From Maritimibacter sp. (GTDB lineage Bacteria > Pseudomonadota > Alphaproteobacteria > Rhodobacterales > Rhodobacteraceae), in the NCBI GenBank assembly GCA_020441225.1, contig JAGRMP010000168.1, forward strand, positions 1-5,032: DNA of 5,032 bases. The letters are read 5' to 3'. The notes under the pieces are model-generated. The model made no database searches. It was not told where the DNA came from and worked only from the letters and a program-made list of their open reading frames with translations. Shown here one piece after another: positions 5,004-5,032 of this stretch (within the stretch, counting starts at the first letter, position 1; each line of letters opens with the position of its first letter). Position numbers and translations under genes: made by a program.

Positions 5004-5032
5004 GTGCTCGCCGTCGCCGTGGCGCGGCGGGG

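Noticed and set aside
1..5032. tRNA, rRNA, CRISPR array, insertion sequence or attachment site
   Set aside because: I found no cloverleaf, regularly spaced repeats, transposase motif or long terminal inverted repeats on either strand.

Overview
The window is very GC-rich. Its protein-coding frames favour G or C at third codon positions, and its gene families point to an alphaproteobacterium of the Rhodobacterales (Rhodobacter/Paracoccus-like). This assignment is inferred from style and families, not from a marker gene. No RNA genes, insertion sequences, CRISPR arrays or phage genes are visible, and no intergenic gap exceeds 300 bases.

Layout, left to right. Bases 1-80 hold the 3' end of an unidentified + strand gene. 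It converges, with a 15-bp gap, on pdeM (96-746, minus), a metallophosphoesterase of the ligase-associated DNA-repair set. Upstream of pdeM on the minus strand are two small membrane-protein genes: an 82-residue two-helix protein (866-1114) and a 27-residue single-helix protein (1253-1336). Each has a strong Shine-Dalgarno sequence, and each is followed by its own candidate Rho-independent terminator (815-839 and 1199-1227). Both proteins end in the same residues, SVGR. Next comes a HAD-family pyrimidine 5'-nucleotidase (1471-2118, minus), then a 247-bp divergent spacer with a GC-rich hairpin that looks like a dispersed intergenic repeat. A FadR-type GntR regulator follows (2366-3019, plus). 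Its 3' end overlaps by 38 bp, tail to tail, the 3' end of a large membrane glycosyltransferase (2982-5003, minus) that runs toward the right edge and may begin beyond it.

The genes do not form one pathway. They look like separate chromosomal units: repair (pdeM), nucleotide housekeeping (HAD), regulation (GntR) and cell-surface polysaccharide synthesis (glycosyltransferase). The two most informative items are the glycosyltransferase and the small-protein pair. The glycosyltransferase carries an N-terminal MshEN-type cyclic-di-GMP-binding domain before its catalytic GT2 domain, so a second-messenger-controlled polysaccharide synthase is likely. The small-protein pair includes a very short gene that length-based gene finders would probably miss.
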